DNA from: Glaciimonas immobilis
Lineage (GTDB): Bacteria > Pseudomonadota > Gammaproteobacteria > Burkholderiales > Burkholderiaceae_D
Direction: 5' to 3'
DNA: 64,000 nucleotides
Assembly (NCBI RefSeq): GCF_011947285.1
Contig: NZ_JAAOZT010000005.1
Location: 117,507-181,506 of the forward strand
The position numbers and the translations under genes are program-made. The notes under the pieces were generated by a model. It had not been told where the DNA came from and searched no databases. It worked only from the letters and a program-made list of their open reading frames with translations. Of this stretch, positions 18,689 through 28,352 are shown piece after piece. Every line of letters starts with the position of its first letter. Position 1 is the stretch's first letter.

Positions 18689-18745
18689 AAGCGGGCGCGT
18701 AAAACGGTTAACAAAGCTGCATAAAGCGATACCAAGAAGTATCTT

Positions 18746-18768
18746 CCTAAGCACTAGTTGTGCTTAGG
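18746..18768. terminator. Bidirectional terminator-like hairpin between convergent genes
   Basis: A 9-pair perfect stem cctaagcac/gtgcttagg around a 5-base loop lies between the DUF2863 stop (18688) and the end of the convergent secreted-protein gene (18793). A T-rich stretch follows about ten bases later on the plus strand. Confidence 0.7.
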
Positions 18769-18792
18769 TATGCATTACTTTTTGCTCGGCGA

Positions 18793-19281
18793 TTATTGAC
18801 TGCCGCTCGGCTTAGCAGTATCAGGTGGCTGGATGACAATCGGTGGCCCGACTTCCGTCATCACGCTTTCTCTTAAAATCCCACCCGACCTTGCGCTCCC
18901 GTCCACCACCCCACCCGGTTGCATACGGCTGATACAATCCGGGCGATCCTTTTCAGGCAGTACATTACAACGCTCCAAACGATTTTTATCGTATTGTGAT
19001 GGCGTGTCAGCTAATTGTCCTTGCTTTGCCGCTTGTAGCGCAGCGCCCGCTTCGCGCAAACAAGTCGCTCGGTTCTGGTTTGAGGAACCGTTCGTACAGG
19101 CCGTGCGCTGTCTTTGATAGGCCGCATCAGCGTCCGGGTTATTCCCCGCCGCATGAATCGCGCTTGCAAAAAATACAGTACTGAATGCAGCGAGCGCTAA
19201 CAACCAGCGCACAAACTGCCTGTGGGTAATTGCTTGAGAAACTGGATATGAATTCTGGACCGGATATTGAAGGGATAGCAT
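18793..19281 (-). CDS. Small secreted protein with conserved cysteines, function unknown
   Basis: The start at 19281 is chosen because AAGGAGGTTGTT lies directly before its ATG; a longer frame upstream has no such site. The 162-residue product has a signal peptide (FVRWLLALAAFSTVFFASA, then IHAAG, about residues 24-48). The mature part has four cysteines (RTACTNG, RATCLREAG, ERCNVL, PDCISRM) that could form two disulfides, and a proline-rich tail. I recognise it only as a hypothetical periplasmic protein. It is monocistronic. Confidence 0.75.
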   Translation of the reverse strand: MLSLQYPVQNSYPVSQAITHRQFVRWLLALAAFSTVFFASAIHAAGNNPDADAAYQRQRTACTNGSSNQNRATCLREAGAALQAAKQGQLADTPSQYDKNRLERCNVLPEKDRPDCISRMQPGGVVDGSARSGGILRESVMTEVGPPIVIQPPDTAKPSGSQ

Positions 19282-19583
19282 AACAACCTCCTTATGGCAG
19301 CAGCTCACTATGCTATTGAGCAGCGAGCCGCTACAGATGGGTGATGTCAATTACCTGATTTGACAGCGCGGAAAATACGTTTAAACGATTTTCTGATCGA
19401 ACTAAAATAATCTGCTTCCCAAGTGATCAAAATCGCTTCAGTATATTTTGGTGAACAATTGGCAAACAATATCATCAGATACAGCAGCGATCCACATTAG
19501 ATGATACCAACGATCGCGGTCGACTGCTCGATCAGGGGGATTACAAATACCCGTCCGACTGAGCAATCGCTTTTTTACGCTGG

Positions 19584-22500
19584 TTAATTTGCAGGTAAAA
19601 CTTTCCCTGCAGGCTGTTTTTTTGCGGCAAGCGCCTGATGATCTTCTGCCATGAACAGATACATCGCCGGGACGATAAACAACGTGAACAATGTGCCGAT
19701 TGATAGCCCGGTAAATATCACCAACCCCATCGCATGACGTCCCGCTGCACCTGCACCGGATGCAATCACCAATGGCAGCACGCCAAATACCATCGCGGCT
19801 GTGGTCATCAAGATCGGACGCAAACGCACCGCGGCAGCTTCTTCAATTGCACGGCGTTTGCTGATGCCGGATTTTTGCAATTGATTCGCAACCTCCACAA
19901 TCAGGATGCCGTGCTTGCTGATCAAGCCCATCAAGGTAACTAGTCCTACCTCCGTGTAGATGTTGATAGAGGCAAACCCCAGAAAGATAAACATCGTCGC
20001 GCCGAACAAGGCCAACGGCACCGATACGAGAATCACGATCGGGTCCCTGAAACTTTCAAACAATGCCGCCAACGCCAAAAATACGATGATCACCGCAAAT
20101 AGCATTGTCACCACAAATCCGCCAGATTCCTGCATAAACTGGCGCGACTGCCCCGAATAGTCGACCGTATATCCAGTGGGCGCCACCTCTGCAACAGCGC
20201 TACGCATAAAATCCAGCACATCGCCCTGCGACGAGCCAGACACGCCCGACAAGGTCACCGAATTGAGCTGCTGAAAACGGCTGATCGACTCTGGCACCAC
20301 GTCATACTTAATGTGTGCCACAGTGCTGGCGGGGATCATGCTGCCACTCGGCGTCTTGATATAAAAATCCAGCACCTCAGAAGGATTTAAACGATCAGTC
20401 TGCAACACCTGTGGGATGACCTTATACGAGCGACCCGCAATCGAAAAATAATTGACATAGCCACCGCCCAATGCCGCACCTAACGCTGCACCAACATCCT
20501 GCTGCGTCATGCCAAGTGCCGCAATTTTGTCGCGATCTACCACCACCGTCGCCTGGGGCTTATCGATCTTAAGATCGGTATCGATAAAATAAAACTTACC
20601 GGAAGCACGTGCCTTATCCAATACCTGTTGCGCGATTGTATTCAGATTTTCGAAAGGTTCAGTGGTGGTAATAACGAACTGCACCGGCAATCCAGATGAA
20701 CCGGGCAATGCAGGAAACTGAAACGCCGCAACCCTTGCACCCGCGATTTTGTTCCATTGCGCCTGCAAATCCCGCTGTACTTCTTTAGCGCTACGGGTTC
20801 GATCTTCCCAAGACTTCAGTAGTACTCCACCGAAACCTGCATTGACAGTCGGCACGCCGGTGATCTGAAACATCTGGCTATACTCGGCCATTCCATTTGC
20901 TACCTTGTAGACTTGATTGGCGTAGGTTTGCATTTGATCGGAAGTGGCCGTCGGAGCGCCGACTACCTGAGACAGGACGATGCCCTGGTCCTCCTCCGGC
21001 GCTAATTCCGATTGCGACATCTTGAACATCAAACCTAGCACCAGCATCAATATTACCGCCAGCACGATCAACACCAGCCAGGTATCAAGCAGTGAATGCA
21101 GCGTGCGCTGGTAGGCATGATGCACCTTCTCAAAAACCCGATCAATTACCTTAACAAAGCGTCCGGTATCTTGCTCGGGCCGGAAAAATCGCGAGCACAT
21201 CATCGGTGACAACGTTAGCGCCACTATCCCCGATACCGCGACCGCACCGGCCAGCGTGAATGCAAACTCGGTGAATAACGCCCCGGTCAATCCGCCCTGA
21301 AAACCGATCGGGATATACACCGCGATCAACACGACGGTCATTGCCAAAATAGGGCTTCCAAGCTCACGCGCGCCCAACAGCGATGCCTCCATCGGCGTTT
21401 TGCCTTCCTTCATATGGCGGTCAACGTTTTCCACCACAATAATGGCGTCATCCACCACCAACCCGATGGCAAGAACGATCGCTAGCAGTGTCAGCAGATT
21501 GATCGAATATCCCAACGCCAGCATGACGGCAAACGTTCCGATGAGTGACAACGGCATTGCAATGACCGGCACCAGCACCGCACGAAAACTGCCAAGGAAC
21601 AGGAAAATCACAATCGTGACAATTAACAATGCCTCCACCAGTGTTTTGATCACTTCCTTGATCGAGGTGTTAATGAATGCGGTCGAGTCATACACAATTT
21701 CGCCCTTCAGACCCGCCGGCAACTGGGCTTGAATTCCGGGAAAACTTGCACGGACCCGTTTTGCCACGTCCAGAATATTGGCATCCGGCGCAACTTTGAT
21801 ACCAATAAATACCGACCGCACGCCACCAAAGGCGACGTTAAAATCATAGTTTTCCGACCCCAAAGAAACGGTCGCCAGATCCTCCAGCCGAACGACCGAG
21901 TCGCCGCTGTTCTTAATGACCAGTTTTTTAAATTCTTCTACGGAGTGCAAATCGGTACCGGCAGTCAATGGAATCGTCACCATCTGACCTTTGCTGGCCC
22001 CTAACGCTGCCAGATAATTATTGTTCTTCAACGCCCCAGTGACCTCAGCAGCAGTGACGCCATAGGCCGCCATTTTTGCTGAGTCCAGCCATGCCCGCAG
22101 GGCGAACAACCGCGCGCCCAAAAGTTCCGCCGTCTGCACCCCATTGACGGAATCCAATTTAGGCTTGACCACCCGGCTCAAAAAATCTGTGACGTTGTTG
22201 GTTGGCAATGTATCGCTATAAAACCCTAAATACATCGCATCGGTGGTTTGCCCTGTCTGCACCGTCAGCACCGGTTGTTGCGCTTGTGCAGGCAACTGAT
22301 TCTTGACTGAGCCAACCTGTGTATTAATTTCAGTTAGCGCGCGGTTGGCATCATAGTTGAGCCGCAAAGTAGCGGTGATTGTGGACACGCCGCTACTACT
22401 GGAAGACGACAGGTAGTCAATCCCCTGCGCCTGCGCAATCGCGCCCTCCAGAGGCTGGGTAATAAATCCCGCGATAGTTTGGGCATCCGCACCGTAATAA

Positions 22501-22649
22501 GCGGTCGAAATGGTGACCACTGCGTTCTGCGTTTTTGGATACTGATTGATGGGCAAACTAAATAGCGAGCGCAATCCCAGCACCACCAGGAGCAAGCTCA
22601 CCACCACGGCCAACACAGGTCGGCGGATAAAAATATCGGTGAAGTTCAT
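19584..22649 (-). CDS. RND multidrug efflux pump, inner membrane transporter (HAE1 family)
   Basis: The 1021-residue protein has the 12-helix RND plan with two large periplasmic loops. Proton relay residues are present: adjacent aspartates in AIGLVVDDAIIVVEN (helix 4) and the lysine in GLISKHGILIVEVANQ (helix 10). It starts MNFTDIFIRRPVLAVVVSLL. It belongs to the drug-exporting HAE1 branch rather than the metal-exporting CusA branch, because the helix 4 motif and the absence of methionine clusters fit HAE1. It lies 11 bases after the adaptor gene and is the last gene of the efflux operon. Confidence 0.95.
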   Translation of the reverse strand: MNFTDIFIRRPVLAVVVSLLLVVLGLRSLFSLPINQYPKTQNAVVTISTAYYGADAQTIAGFITQPLEGAIAQAQGIDYLSSSSSSGVSTITATLRLNYDANRALTEINTQVGSVKNQLPAQAQQPVLTVQTGQTTDAMYLGFYSDTLPTNNVTDFLSRVVKPKLDSVNGVQTAELLGARLFALRAWLDSAKMAAYGVTAAEVTGALKNNNYLAALGASKGQMVTIPLTAGTDLHSVEEFKKLVIKNSGDSVVRLEDLATVSLGSENYDFNVAFGGVRSVFIGIKVAPDANILDVAKRVRASFPGIQAQLPAGLKGEIVYDSTAFINTSIKEVIKTLVEALLIVTIVIFLFLGSFRAVLVPVIAMPLSLIGTFAVMLALGYSINLLTLLAIVLAIGLVVDDAIIVVENVDRHMKEGKTPMEASLLGARELGSPILAMTVVLIAVYIPIGFQGGLTGALFTEFAFTLAGAVAVSGIVALTLSPMMCSRFFRPEQDTGRFVKVIDRVFEKVHHAYQRTLHSLLDTWLVLIVLAVILMLVLGLMFKMSQSELAPEEDQGIVLSQVVGAPTATSDQMQTYANQVYKVANGMAEYSQMFQITGVPTVNAGFGGVLLKSWEDRTRSAKEVQRDLQAQWNKIAGARVAAFQFPALPGSSGLPVQFVITTTEPFENLNTIAQQVLDKARASGKFYFIDTDLKIDKPQATVVVDRDKIAALGMTQQDVGAALGAALGGGYVNYFSIAGRSYKVIPQVLQTDRLNPSEVLDFYIKTPSGSMIPASTVAHIKYDVVPESISRFQQLNSVTLSGVSGSSQGDVLDFMRSAVAEVAPTGYTVDYSGQSRQFMQESGGFVVTMLFAVIIVFLALAALFESFRDPIVILVSVPLALFGATMFIFLGFASINIYTEVGLVTLMGLISKHGILIVEVANQLQKSGISKRRAIEEAAAVRLRPILMTTAAMVFGVLPLVIASGAGAAGRHAMGLVIFTGLSIGTLFTLFIVPAMYLFMAEDHQALAAKKQPAGKVLPAN

Positions 22650-22660
22650 GGAGTGTCGCC

Positions 22661-23833
22661 TCAGTGTTCCTGCGGAGTCGGATTGGGATTATCGAGCGGC
22701 TCGACTTTATTATTGATGACTATCACGGTGTTATTTTTTAATTTAAGTTGTCCGCTGGTTACCACGCGCTGACCCTCCTTTAGCCCGGTCAGAATTGCGA
22801 CCTGATCTCCGCGTGTTTCACCGGTCGTCACAAACACTTGTTGCACGACGAGGTCCCCATCCTTAGGGGCGCCCGGCGCTTCTTTGGCGGCATCTTTGGC
22901 AACGTCATTTTGGGCGGGCGGCTTTTTAAACGACGTTACAACGAAGACCGTCGAGCCGTACGGGTTGTAGGTGATGGCCGTCTGCGGCAGGGTCAAATAG
23001 GACTTTTTCCCTCCGATTTCAACCTTGACATTGGCAAACATCCCCGGCAACAGCTGCCGCTTTGCATTAGAAACAGTGGCCTCTACTTGCACATTGCGGG
23101 TAGCGGGATCCACCTTGGAACTGATGGCTGTCACTTTGCCAACAAACGCGGTATCGGCATAAGCATCGTTCGTCAAATTCAGCGTCTGCCCGGTCATCAA
23201 ACCACTAAGTTGCTTCTGCGGAATAAAGAAATCGACGTAGATAGGATCAATGGTTTGCAGCGTTACTATCTTTTCGCCGGGATTCACATATTGGCCCGGA
23301 TTAATCGTTGTAATACCTAATTTGCCCGCAAATGGCGCGCGAATAGTTTTTTTGGCGACCGTGGCGGATTGCTGAGCTGCCAGCGCCTGCTTGCTTTTCA
23401 GGTCCGCAAGATCGTTATCAATCTGTGCCTGGCTGATGGCCTGCACCGCAAGTTGTTGCTTATCACGGGCCAGCACCGAGGCCGCCAATTCAGCATTAGC
23501 CTCCAGCGCATGCAATTGCGCAATATCGGAATCGGCATTCAGTTGAACCAGCAATTGTCCCGCTTTGACATCCTCACCGGATTTAAAGCTAACGGTTCGC
23601 ACCAACCCTGCGATTTCGGTCGATACATCGACGCCGCGCACTGCTACCATTGTGCCTACGGATGATAATTGCGGCTGCCACTCAATCGCTTTTATCGTTG
23701 CCACAGATACGCTTTGAGCGCCCGGCTTGGGTGCACTGGCGATCAATTTTCTGATGTGCAGAAAAAATCCCAGCGCTAGCAAAGCGATCAGCAAGACCAC
23801 TCCTCCCAACATAATGAGCATGCGTTTAGTCAT
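22661..23833 (-). CDS. RND efflux periplasmic adaptor (membrane fusion protein)
   Basis: The 390-residue adaptor has an N-terminal membrane anchor (MLIMLGGVVLLIALLALGFF, residues 4-23) and no lipobox. A lipoyl/barrel-sandwich half-motif follows (VDVSTEIAGLVRTVSFKSGE), then a helical hairpin rich in Ala/Gln, the second half-motif (KKTIRAPFAGKLGITTINPG), and a beta-barrel. Near the C-terminus, a Pro/Lys/Ala-rich insert (KKPPAQNDVAKDAAKEAPGA) sits in the membrane-proximal domain. It bridges the pump and the outer membrane channel. Confidence 0.95.
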   Translation of the reverse strand: MTKRMLIMLGGVVLLIALLALGFFLHIRKLIASAPKPGAQSVSVATIKAIEWQPQLSSVGTMVAVRGVDVSTEIAGLVRTVSFKSGEDVKAGQLLVQLNADSDIAQLHALEANAELAASVLARDKQQLAVQAISQAQIDNDLADLKSKQALAAQQSATVAKKTIRAPFAGKLGITTINPGQYVNPGEKIVTLQTIDPIYVDFFIPQKQLSGLMTGQTLNLTNDAYADTAFVGKVTAISSKVDPATRNVQVEATVSNAKRQLLPGMFANVKVEIGGKKSYLTLPQTAITYNPYGSTVFVVTSFKKPPAQNDVAKDAAKEAPGAPKDGDLVVQQVFVTTGETRGDQVAILTGLKEGQRVVTSGQLKLKNNTVIVINNKVEPLDNPNPTPQEH

Positions 23834-24047
23834 GGATGCATCCTTTTAATATTCTGAATTCAGCTTTAGCGAGGTTGGCGAGGCGGGACTGTTGGTCGCG
23901 GAAATTTCATATTTTTTTATTTAAAACAGGCACGGCAAAAAGAATAAAGCACCTAATCGGTAACTAATTGATGCCACGCTTGTGAACTAGCCTGCCAGCA
24001 GCCCTCTTCAGGAACCCGCAACCGCCAAGAAACTTCATCTAAAACAA

Positions 24048-25676
24048 TCAATCATTTGAAGGAAGCGGTATAGGCAATGTCGTTCCAGTCGCTGCTGTTG
24101 GCAACGCAGGGCGGTTCCACCAACCGCCGCCTAACGCTTGAAATAACGCCGCACTGTCGGCATAGCGCGCTGCCTGCGCCTGCACCAATCCCACTCTGGC
24201 CTGCTGATAGGTACGCTGGGCGTCCAGCAAAGTCAGAAAGCTAATCGCGCCAAGTTTGAATTGTTGCGTGCTGAGATCAAGCGATTCCCGTGATAGCGAC
24301 TCGACCTCGGCTTGCTGCTTCAAGGTCGAGGCGTCGGATTCCAGCGTGCCCAAGACATCGGCGACGTTTTGAAATGCCCTCAGCACGGTCTCCCGATAAT
24401 TTGCCGCCGCCACGTCATAGCCGGCTATCGCCGCGCGTCGGCGGGCGGTCAATGCACCGCCATTAAAAATCGGTTGTGTCAATCCGGCTGCGATGCTCCA
24501 TATCATCGCGCTACCATTGAACAAATTAGGAAACTGCGTGGTGACCGGGCCGTAACTGCCGGTCAAATTAACCTGAGGATATAAGTTAGCGGTCGCCACG
24601 CCGACCAAGGCGCTGGCCTGATGTAGCAGCGCTTCGCTGGCGCGAATGTCCGGTCTTTGGCGCACCAGAGCAGAAGGCAATGACACCGGCAAGTCTTCCG
24701 GCAAGCGCAATGATGCCAGATCGAATTCAGGCAAACCTGCTTCGCTCGGCAATCTGCCAGCGTAAACCGATAATTGATTACGTGTTAAAGCGAGGTTTTT
24801 TTCCAGCGCTGGTAAAGTAGCGCGGGTTTGTGCCACCGTATTACGTTGAACCAGGACAGTTGAGCGCGGGATCGCGCCGAGAGTAAATTGCTTCTCGATC
24901 ACGTCGAGCTGTTGCTCTCGCGCCCTTAAAATCTCGCGCGTTGCCTGCAACTGAGCACGCAACGATGCCTCCTGAATGGCGGCGGTCACCAGATTGGAAG
25001 AAAGTGTCAGATAAGTTGCCTCGACCAGAAACTGCTGATAATCCAACGTCGCCCTGCTGCCCTCTATCTGGCGACGGTTAGCGCCGAACACATCGAGCGA
25101 GTAAGACACATTGACTGAGGCGTTATACAGGTTGAATACACCCGCCCCTGTCCCACTCACCGGACTGGCTTTTTGACGCGTTGCGCCGATCTGTCCTCTA
25201 ACACTGGGCAAGAGCAGACTTCCGGTCTGCGCACGCAAGTTTTCTTGCGCCTCACGCAGTGCGGCCTGCGCTGAAGCCATGCTTGGACTACGTTGCAAGG
25301 CATCACGTATCAGTTGATCAAGCGCTGCGGACTGAAACAAACTCCACCATTGCCCGGGAATATCTTGTCCCACCGAAAATTTCTGCGCCACGCCCGCGTT
25401 TCCCGGGGACGCTTCAGTCGCCGCGGGAAGCGGCGTCGACGTGATGTCATCCCCACCGCCGGGAGCGTCTGGACTTTTGAAGTCTGGACCAACGGCGCAA
25501 CCAGTGATAAGCAACGCCGCGGCAATACCCACGCAGGTAACAGCGAAGCTGCCCGCTGCACTTTTCAGATAAGTTTGCGGCGCACGCAGAACACCCCAAC
25601 CAGAAGCGTTAGAATGGACAATTAAAGAAGGACTGAACTTAGGTGACTTGTTATTGCTAGTGCTCATCATTCTCAT
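24048..25676 (-). CDS. Outer membrane efflux lipoprotein (NodT/OprM family)
   Basis: The 542-residue protein has the TolC-like repeat structure: two halves, each with long helices and beta strands (SVNVSYSLDVFGANRRQIEG and AGLTQPIFNGGALTARRRAA). A lipobox LLITGCAVGPDF is near residues 55-66, preceded by a long n-region of about 40 residues; one of several internal ATGs may be the true start. It is the first gene of the efflux operon, 214 bases before the adaptor gene, and diverges from the tetR gene. Confidence 0.93.
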   Translation of the reverse strand: MRMMSTSNNKSPKFSPSLIVHSNASGWGVLRAPQTYLKSAAGSFAVTCVGIAAALLITGCAVGPDFKSPDAPGGGDDITSTPLPAATEASPGNAGVAQKFSVGQDIPGQWWSLFQSAALDQLIRDALQRSPSMASAQAALREAQENLRAQTGSLLLPSVRGQIGATRQKASPVSGTGAGVFNLYNASVNVSYSLDVFGANRRQIEGSRATLDYQQFLVEATYLTLSSNLVTAAIQEASLRAQLQATREILRAREQQLDVIEKQFTLGAIPRSTVLVQRNTVAQTRATLPALEKNLALTRNQLSVYAGRLPSEAGLPEFDLASLRLPEDLPVSLPSALVRQRPDIRASEALLHQASALVGVATANLYPQVNLTGSYGPVTTQFPNLFNGSAMIWSIAAGLTQPIFNGGALTARRRAAIAGYDVAAANYRETVLRAFQNVADVLGTLESDASTLKQQAEVESLSRESLDLSTQQFKLGAISFLTLLDAQRTYQQARVGLVQAQAARYADSAALFQALGGGWWNRPALPTAATGTTLPIPLPSND

Positions 25677-26050
25677 CAGACTTTAATACGTGTATCGACC
25701 AAACGCTAAAGGAGATATTTCGAATAGCTGCGTAAATACCGATCTACTTACGTTGTATATATTTTAATTAAGTTTAACGACAAAGAACAAGCCGATTTAA
25801 AAGGACATTCCAGGAACATTTCAGGCGTATTCGCGGAATATTTGCTCACCAGTTATGGTATCCAGCAGCGTCTCAAGAGGTATTTAACTATGGAGAAATT
25901 ATGCGCATCAGATCACCGTATGCATTTTTTTATTTATCCTTGATATCGCCTTCAACAACACATTATGCTCATGAAGGATAAAAAAGAACTGTGTTAATGT
26001 AGCATGGATTAAAAAAATCAAACGTTTTATTTCTTGTTTTATACTTATCC
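25677..26050. promoter_or_regulatory. Divergent control region of the RND operon and tetR
   Basis: These 374 bases hold no ORF I support. They contain two short dyads 22 bases apart (centres near 25812 and 25834: attcc-a-ggaac and tattc-gcg-gaata). They also hold a longer inverted repeat, tttatccttgat/atgaaggataaa, with one mismatched pair (25933-25944 and 25971-25982). Any of these could be the TetR operator. Confidence 0.45.
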
Positions 26051-26758
26051 ATGGCAATTACGCGAAAAAAAGACAAACAAGAGATACATCAGCCTGCGAC
26101 TCCAACGATGCCAGGCCTGCCAAAAACGCGGGTTGGACGCCCGCGTTCCGGTACCGAAGCAGAACGCCTTAACTTGTTACTCGACGCAGCGACAACCGTA
26201 TTTTTGAACGAAGGTTACGGCTTGGCCAGCATTGCCCAGATAGCAAGGGCAGCAGGGGTTTCGACACGAACAATCTACCAGATGTTCCCCAATAAAGCGG
26301 CGCTATTGATCGCCGCCGTCAAACGGCTGGTCGTCAACGAACTAACCGTCGTCATTGAAAACGGCGTCCTGAATACCTGTACGCCAGAAACCGCCCTCAC
26401 CACGTTAGGCACCATTATTGTTACCCGAGTAACTACTGCAGATGCCGTTAGTCTCTATCGTCTGGGACTTACGGAAGTTGCGCGCATTCCCGATCTGGCA
26501 GAAAAAATATGCGAAGCGGGGCCTATGCATACCGAGAAGCTGGTCGCCACCTATCTTCAGGCGCAAGTCAGTCGGGGCACATTACAAATGGCGGATCCTT
26601 TAAACGCTGCGCGATTGTTTATCGGGATGGTCACCGCCTCCCCGCTTCAGCATGCGTTGTTTAGAGGGGCGCACTTAATTCATCACGCCGAGCTAGACCA
26701 ACACATCAAAAGCGCGGTAAAGTTATTTCTTTCTGGCACGCTTCCCAGAGGTAAATAA
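26051..26758 (+). CDS. TetR family regulator, probable repressor of the RND pump
   Basis: The 235-residue protein has a basic, probably flexible 35-residue N-terminal arm. The TetR helix-turn-helix follows (LDAATTVFLNEGYGLASIAQ, then IARAAGVSTRTIYQMFPNKA). The ligand domain contains a C-terminal TetR-like segment (DAVSLYRLGLTEVARIPDLA) as in AcrR/AefR-type regulators. The ATG at 26051 lacks an obvious ribosome site. It diverges from the RND operon, the usual layout for a local efflux repressor. Confidence 0.9.
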   Translation: MAITRKKDKQEIHQPATPTMPGLPKTRVGRPRSGTEAERLNLLLDAATTVFLNEGYGLASIAQIARAAGVSTRTIYQMFPNKAALLIAAVKRLVVNELTVVIENGVLNTCTPETALTTLGTIIVTRVTTADAVSLYRLGLTEVARIPDLAEKICEAGPMHTEKLVATYLQAQVSRGTLQMADPLNAARLFIGMVTASPLQHALFRGAHLIHHAELDQHIKSAVKLFLSGTLPRGK

Positions 26759-26922
26759 TGCAAACGTGTACGACCTTTTCAACCGGTGCGGTTCGCCAGC
26801 CGGGCACACGCAATACCAATGTAATCGCAGGCATCCTTATTATTTAGTGTCACAATCGAGGAGCATTTACTAAACGTGTCGAGAATCCCAACTTCAAACC
26901 TAAACATGCAAGCAGCCCTGCC

Positions 26923-27546
26923 ATGCGCGAACTCCCCGACCTGATCGCTTGCGAAGGCTGTGATGCTGTTTATCAAAAGCGCGCCTTGCAACACCGTGAA
27001 GTCGCGGTCTGCTTGCGTTGCGGTGCTGAGCTGGAGCGCGATTTTACGCATACCCGAGCGCGCATCCTGCCGCTGTCGGTGGCTGGCTTGATCATGTTTA
27101 TCATTGCGAACGCGTTCCCCATTGTCCAGATTGAACTGCAAGGATTACATAATCAGACGACCTTATTTGGCGCAGTGCTGGCGTTATATAAGGAAGGTAT
27201 GTCACTGGTCGCGTTTCTGGTCCTCGCCACCACCATTTTCTCACCCATGATGCAACTGGTCATTCTGATATACGTGCTGATACCTCGTACCTCCGCCGAG
27301 CGACCTCCGGGCTTCGGCTGGTTGGTACGCGCTATGCAAACGCTGCGCCCATGGGGCATGATCGAAGTATTTTTACTGGGCGTTCTGGTCGCCATCGTCA
27401 AGCTATCTAACATGGCGACCGTGTTACCGGGAACTGCATTGTGGGCGTTCGCCGCATTGACCATCTTGTTAACGGCAATCATTTCTTTTGATCCGCGTTA
27501 TTTGTGGCAGATAACACCGCCGACCTTGCAAGACAAAAATCCATGA
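26923..27546 (+). CDS. pqiA: PqiA-like membrane protein, first half
   Basis: PqiA is the inner membrane partner of the PqiB MCE tunnel, which moves lipids across the envelope. The 207-residue product is a single PqiA domain: an N-terminal zinc ribbon (ACEGCDAVY and VCLRCGAEL), then four membrane helices including GLIMFIIANAFPIVQIELQG. E. coli PqiA carries two such domains in one chain of 417 residues; here they are separate genes. It overlaps the next gene by four bases (ATGA). Confidence 0.9.
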   Translation: MRELPDLIACEGCDAVYQKRALQHREVAVCLRCGAELERDFTHTRARILPLSVAGLIMFIIANAFPIVQIELQGLHNQTTLFGAVLALYKEGMSLVAFLVLATTIFSPMMQLVILIYVLIPRTSAERPPGFGWLVRAMQTLRPWGMIEVFLLGVLVAIVKLSNMATVLPGTALWAFAALTILLTAIISFDPRYLWQITPPTLQDKNP

Positions 27547-28352
27547 AGTGGTCATTTCTATCCTTCCGCCAGCATGCCGCCAGTGATTCAGGGCCCGGAA
27601 ATCAACTTGAGAATCAACCTGACCGTCAATATGAGGATGACGATAGCGAGGACATGCCGATACAGACCGCCGCCAGTCTCGGCCTGGTCTCCTGTCATCA
27701 CTGCGGCACGGTCTGGAGCGAGGTGCAGGAAGAAGCGCGCTGCGAACGCTGTGAAACGCCCTTACATAGCCGCAAACCAGACAGCTTTAACCGTACCTGG
27801 GCGTTGCTGATCGCCGCTTGCATTATGTATGTTCCGGCTAATTTAATGCCTGTCATGATTACCAGAACGCTTTTGAACGTTCAGCATGACACTATCTTGA
27901 GCGGCGTCATTTATTTTTGGGTATCAGGAGACTGGGAGCTTGCCGCGATTATTTTCATCGCTAGTTTTCTGGTACCGTTATTCAAACTCAGCGCGATGAT
28001 CCTGATGACTTTTACGGCGCAACGCCAAAGCCGCTGGCGGCGCTTGCAGCGCGCAAAGCTATACCGTATCGTCGAGTTAATTGGTCGTTGGTCAATGCTA
28101 GACGTTTTTGTGGTGTCGTTGCTGGCGGGTTTGGTGCAAATCAGCGGATTTGCCAGAATTACTGCTGGTGTCGGCGTGGCGGCGTTTGGTTCGGTGGTGG
28201 TATTGACCATGCTGGCATCCCTGACCTTTGACCCGCGCCTGATTTGGGATGGCGCAGCCCGCAAACCACACAATGATCCGGCGCACGATGCATTGGCGCA
28301 CGATCAAACACCCAATACTGAAAAGCATCAACAGGAAAATAAACATGACTGA
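27543..28352 (+). CDS. pqiA: PqiA-like membrane protein, second half
   Basis: The 269-residue protein starts at the ATG overlapping the previous stop (MKWSFLSFRQHAAS). It has an acidic linker of about 40 residues, then a zinc ribbon (SCHHCGTVW and RCERCETPL), then four membrane helices (IMYVPANLMPVMITRTLLNV, ELAAIIFIASFLVPLFKLSA). It matches the second domain of E. coli PqiA. The C-terminus has a His/Asp-rich tail (HNDPAHDALAHDQTPNTEKH). Translational coupling on both sides keeps it in step with its partner and PqiB. Confidence 0.9.
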   Translation: MKWSFLSFRQHAASDSGPGNQLENQPDRQYEDDDSEDMPIQTAASLGLVSCHHCGTVWSEVQEEARCERCETPLHSRKPDSFNRTWALLIAACIMYVPANLMPVMITRTLLNVQHDTILSGVIYFWVSGDWELAAIIFIASFLVPLFKLSAMILMTFTAQRQSRWRRLQRAKLYRIVELIGRWSMLDVFVVSLLAGLVQISGFARITAGVGVAAFGSVVVLTMLASLTFDPRLIWDGAARKPHNDPAHDALAHDQTPNTEKHQQENKHD

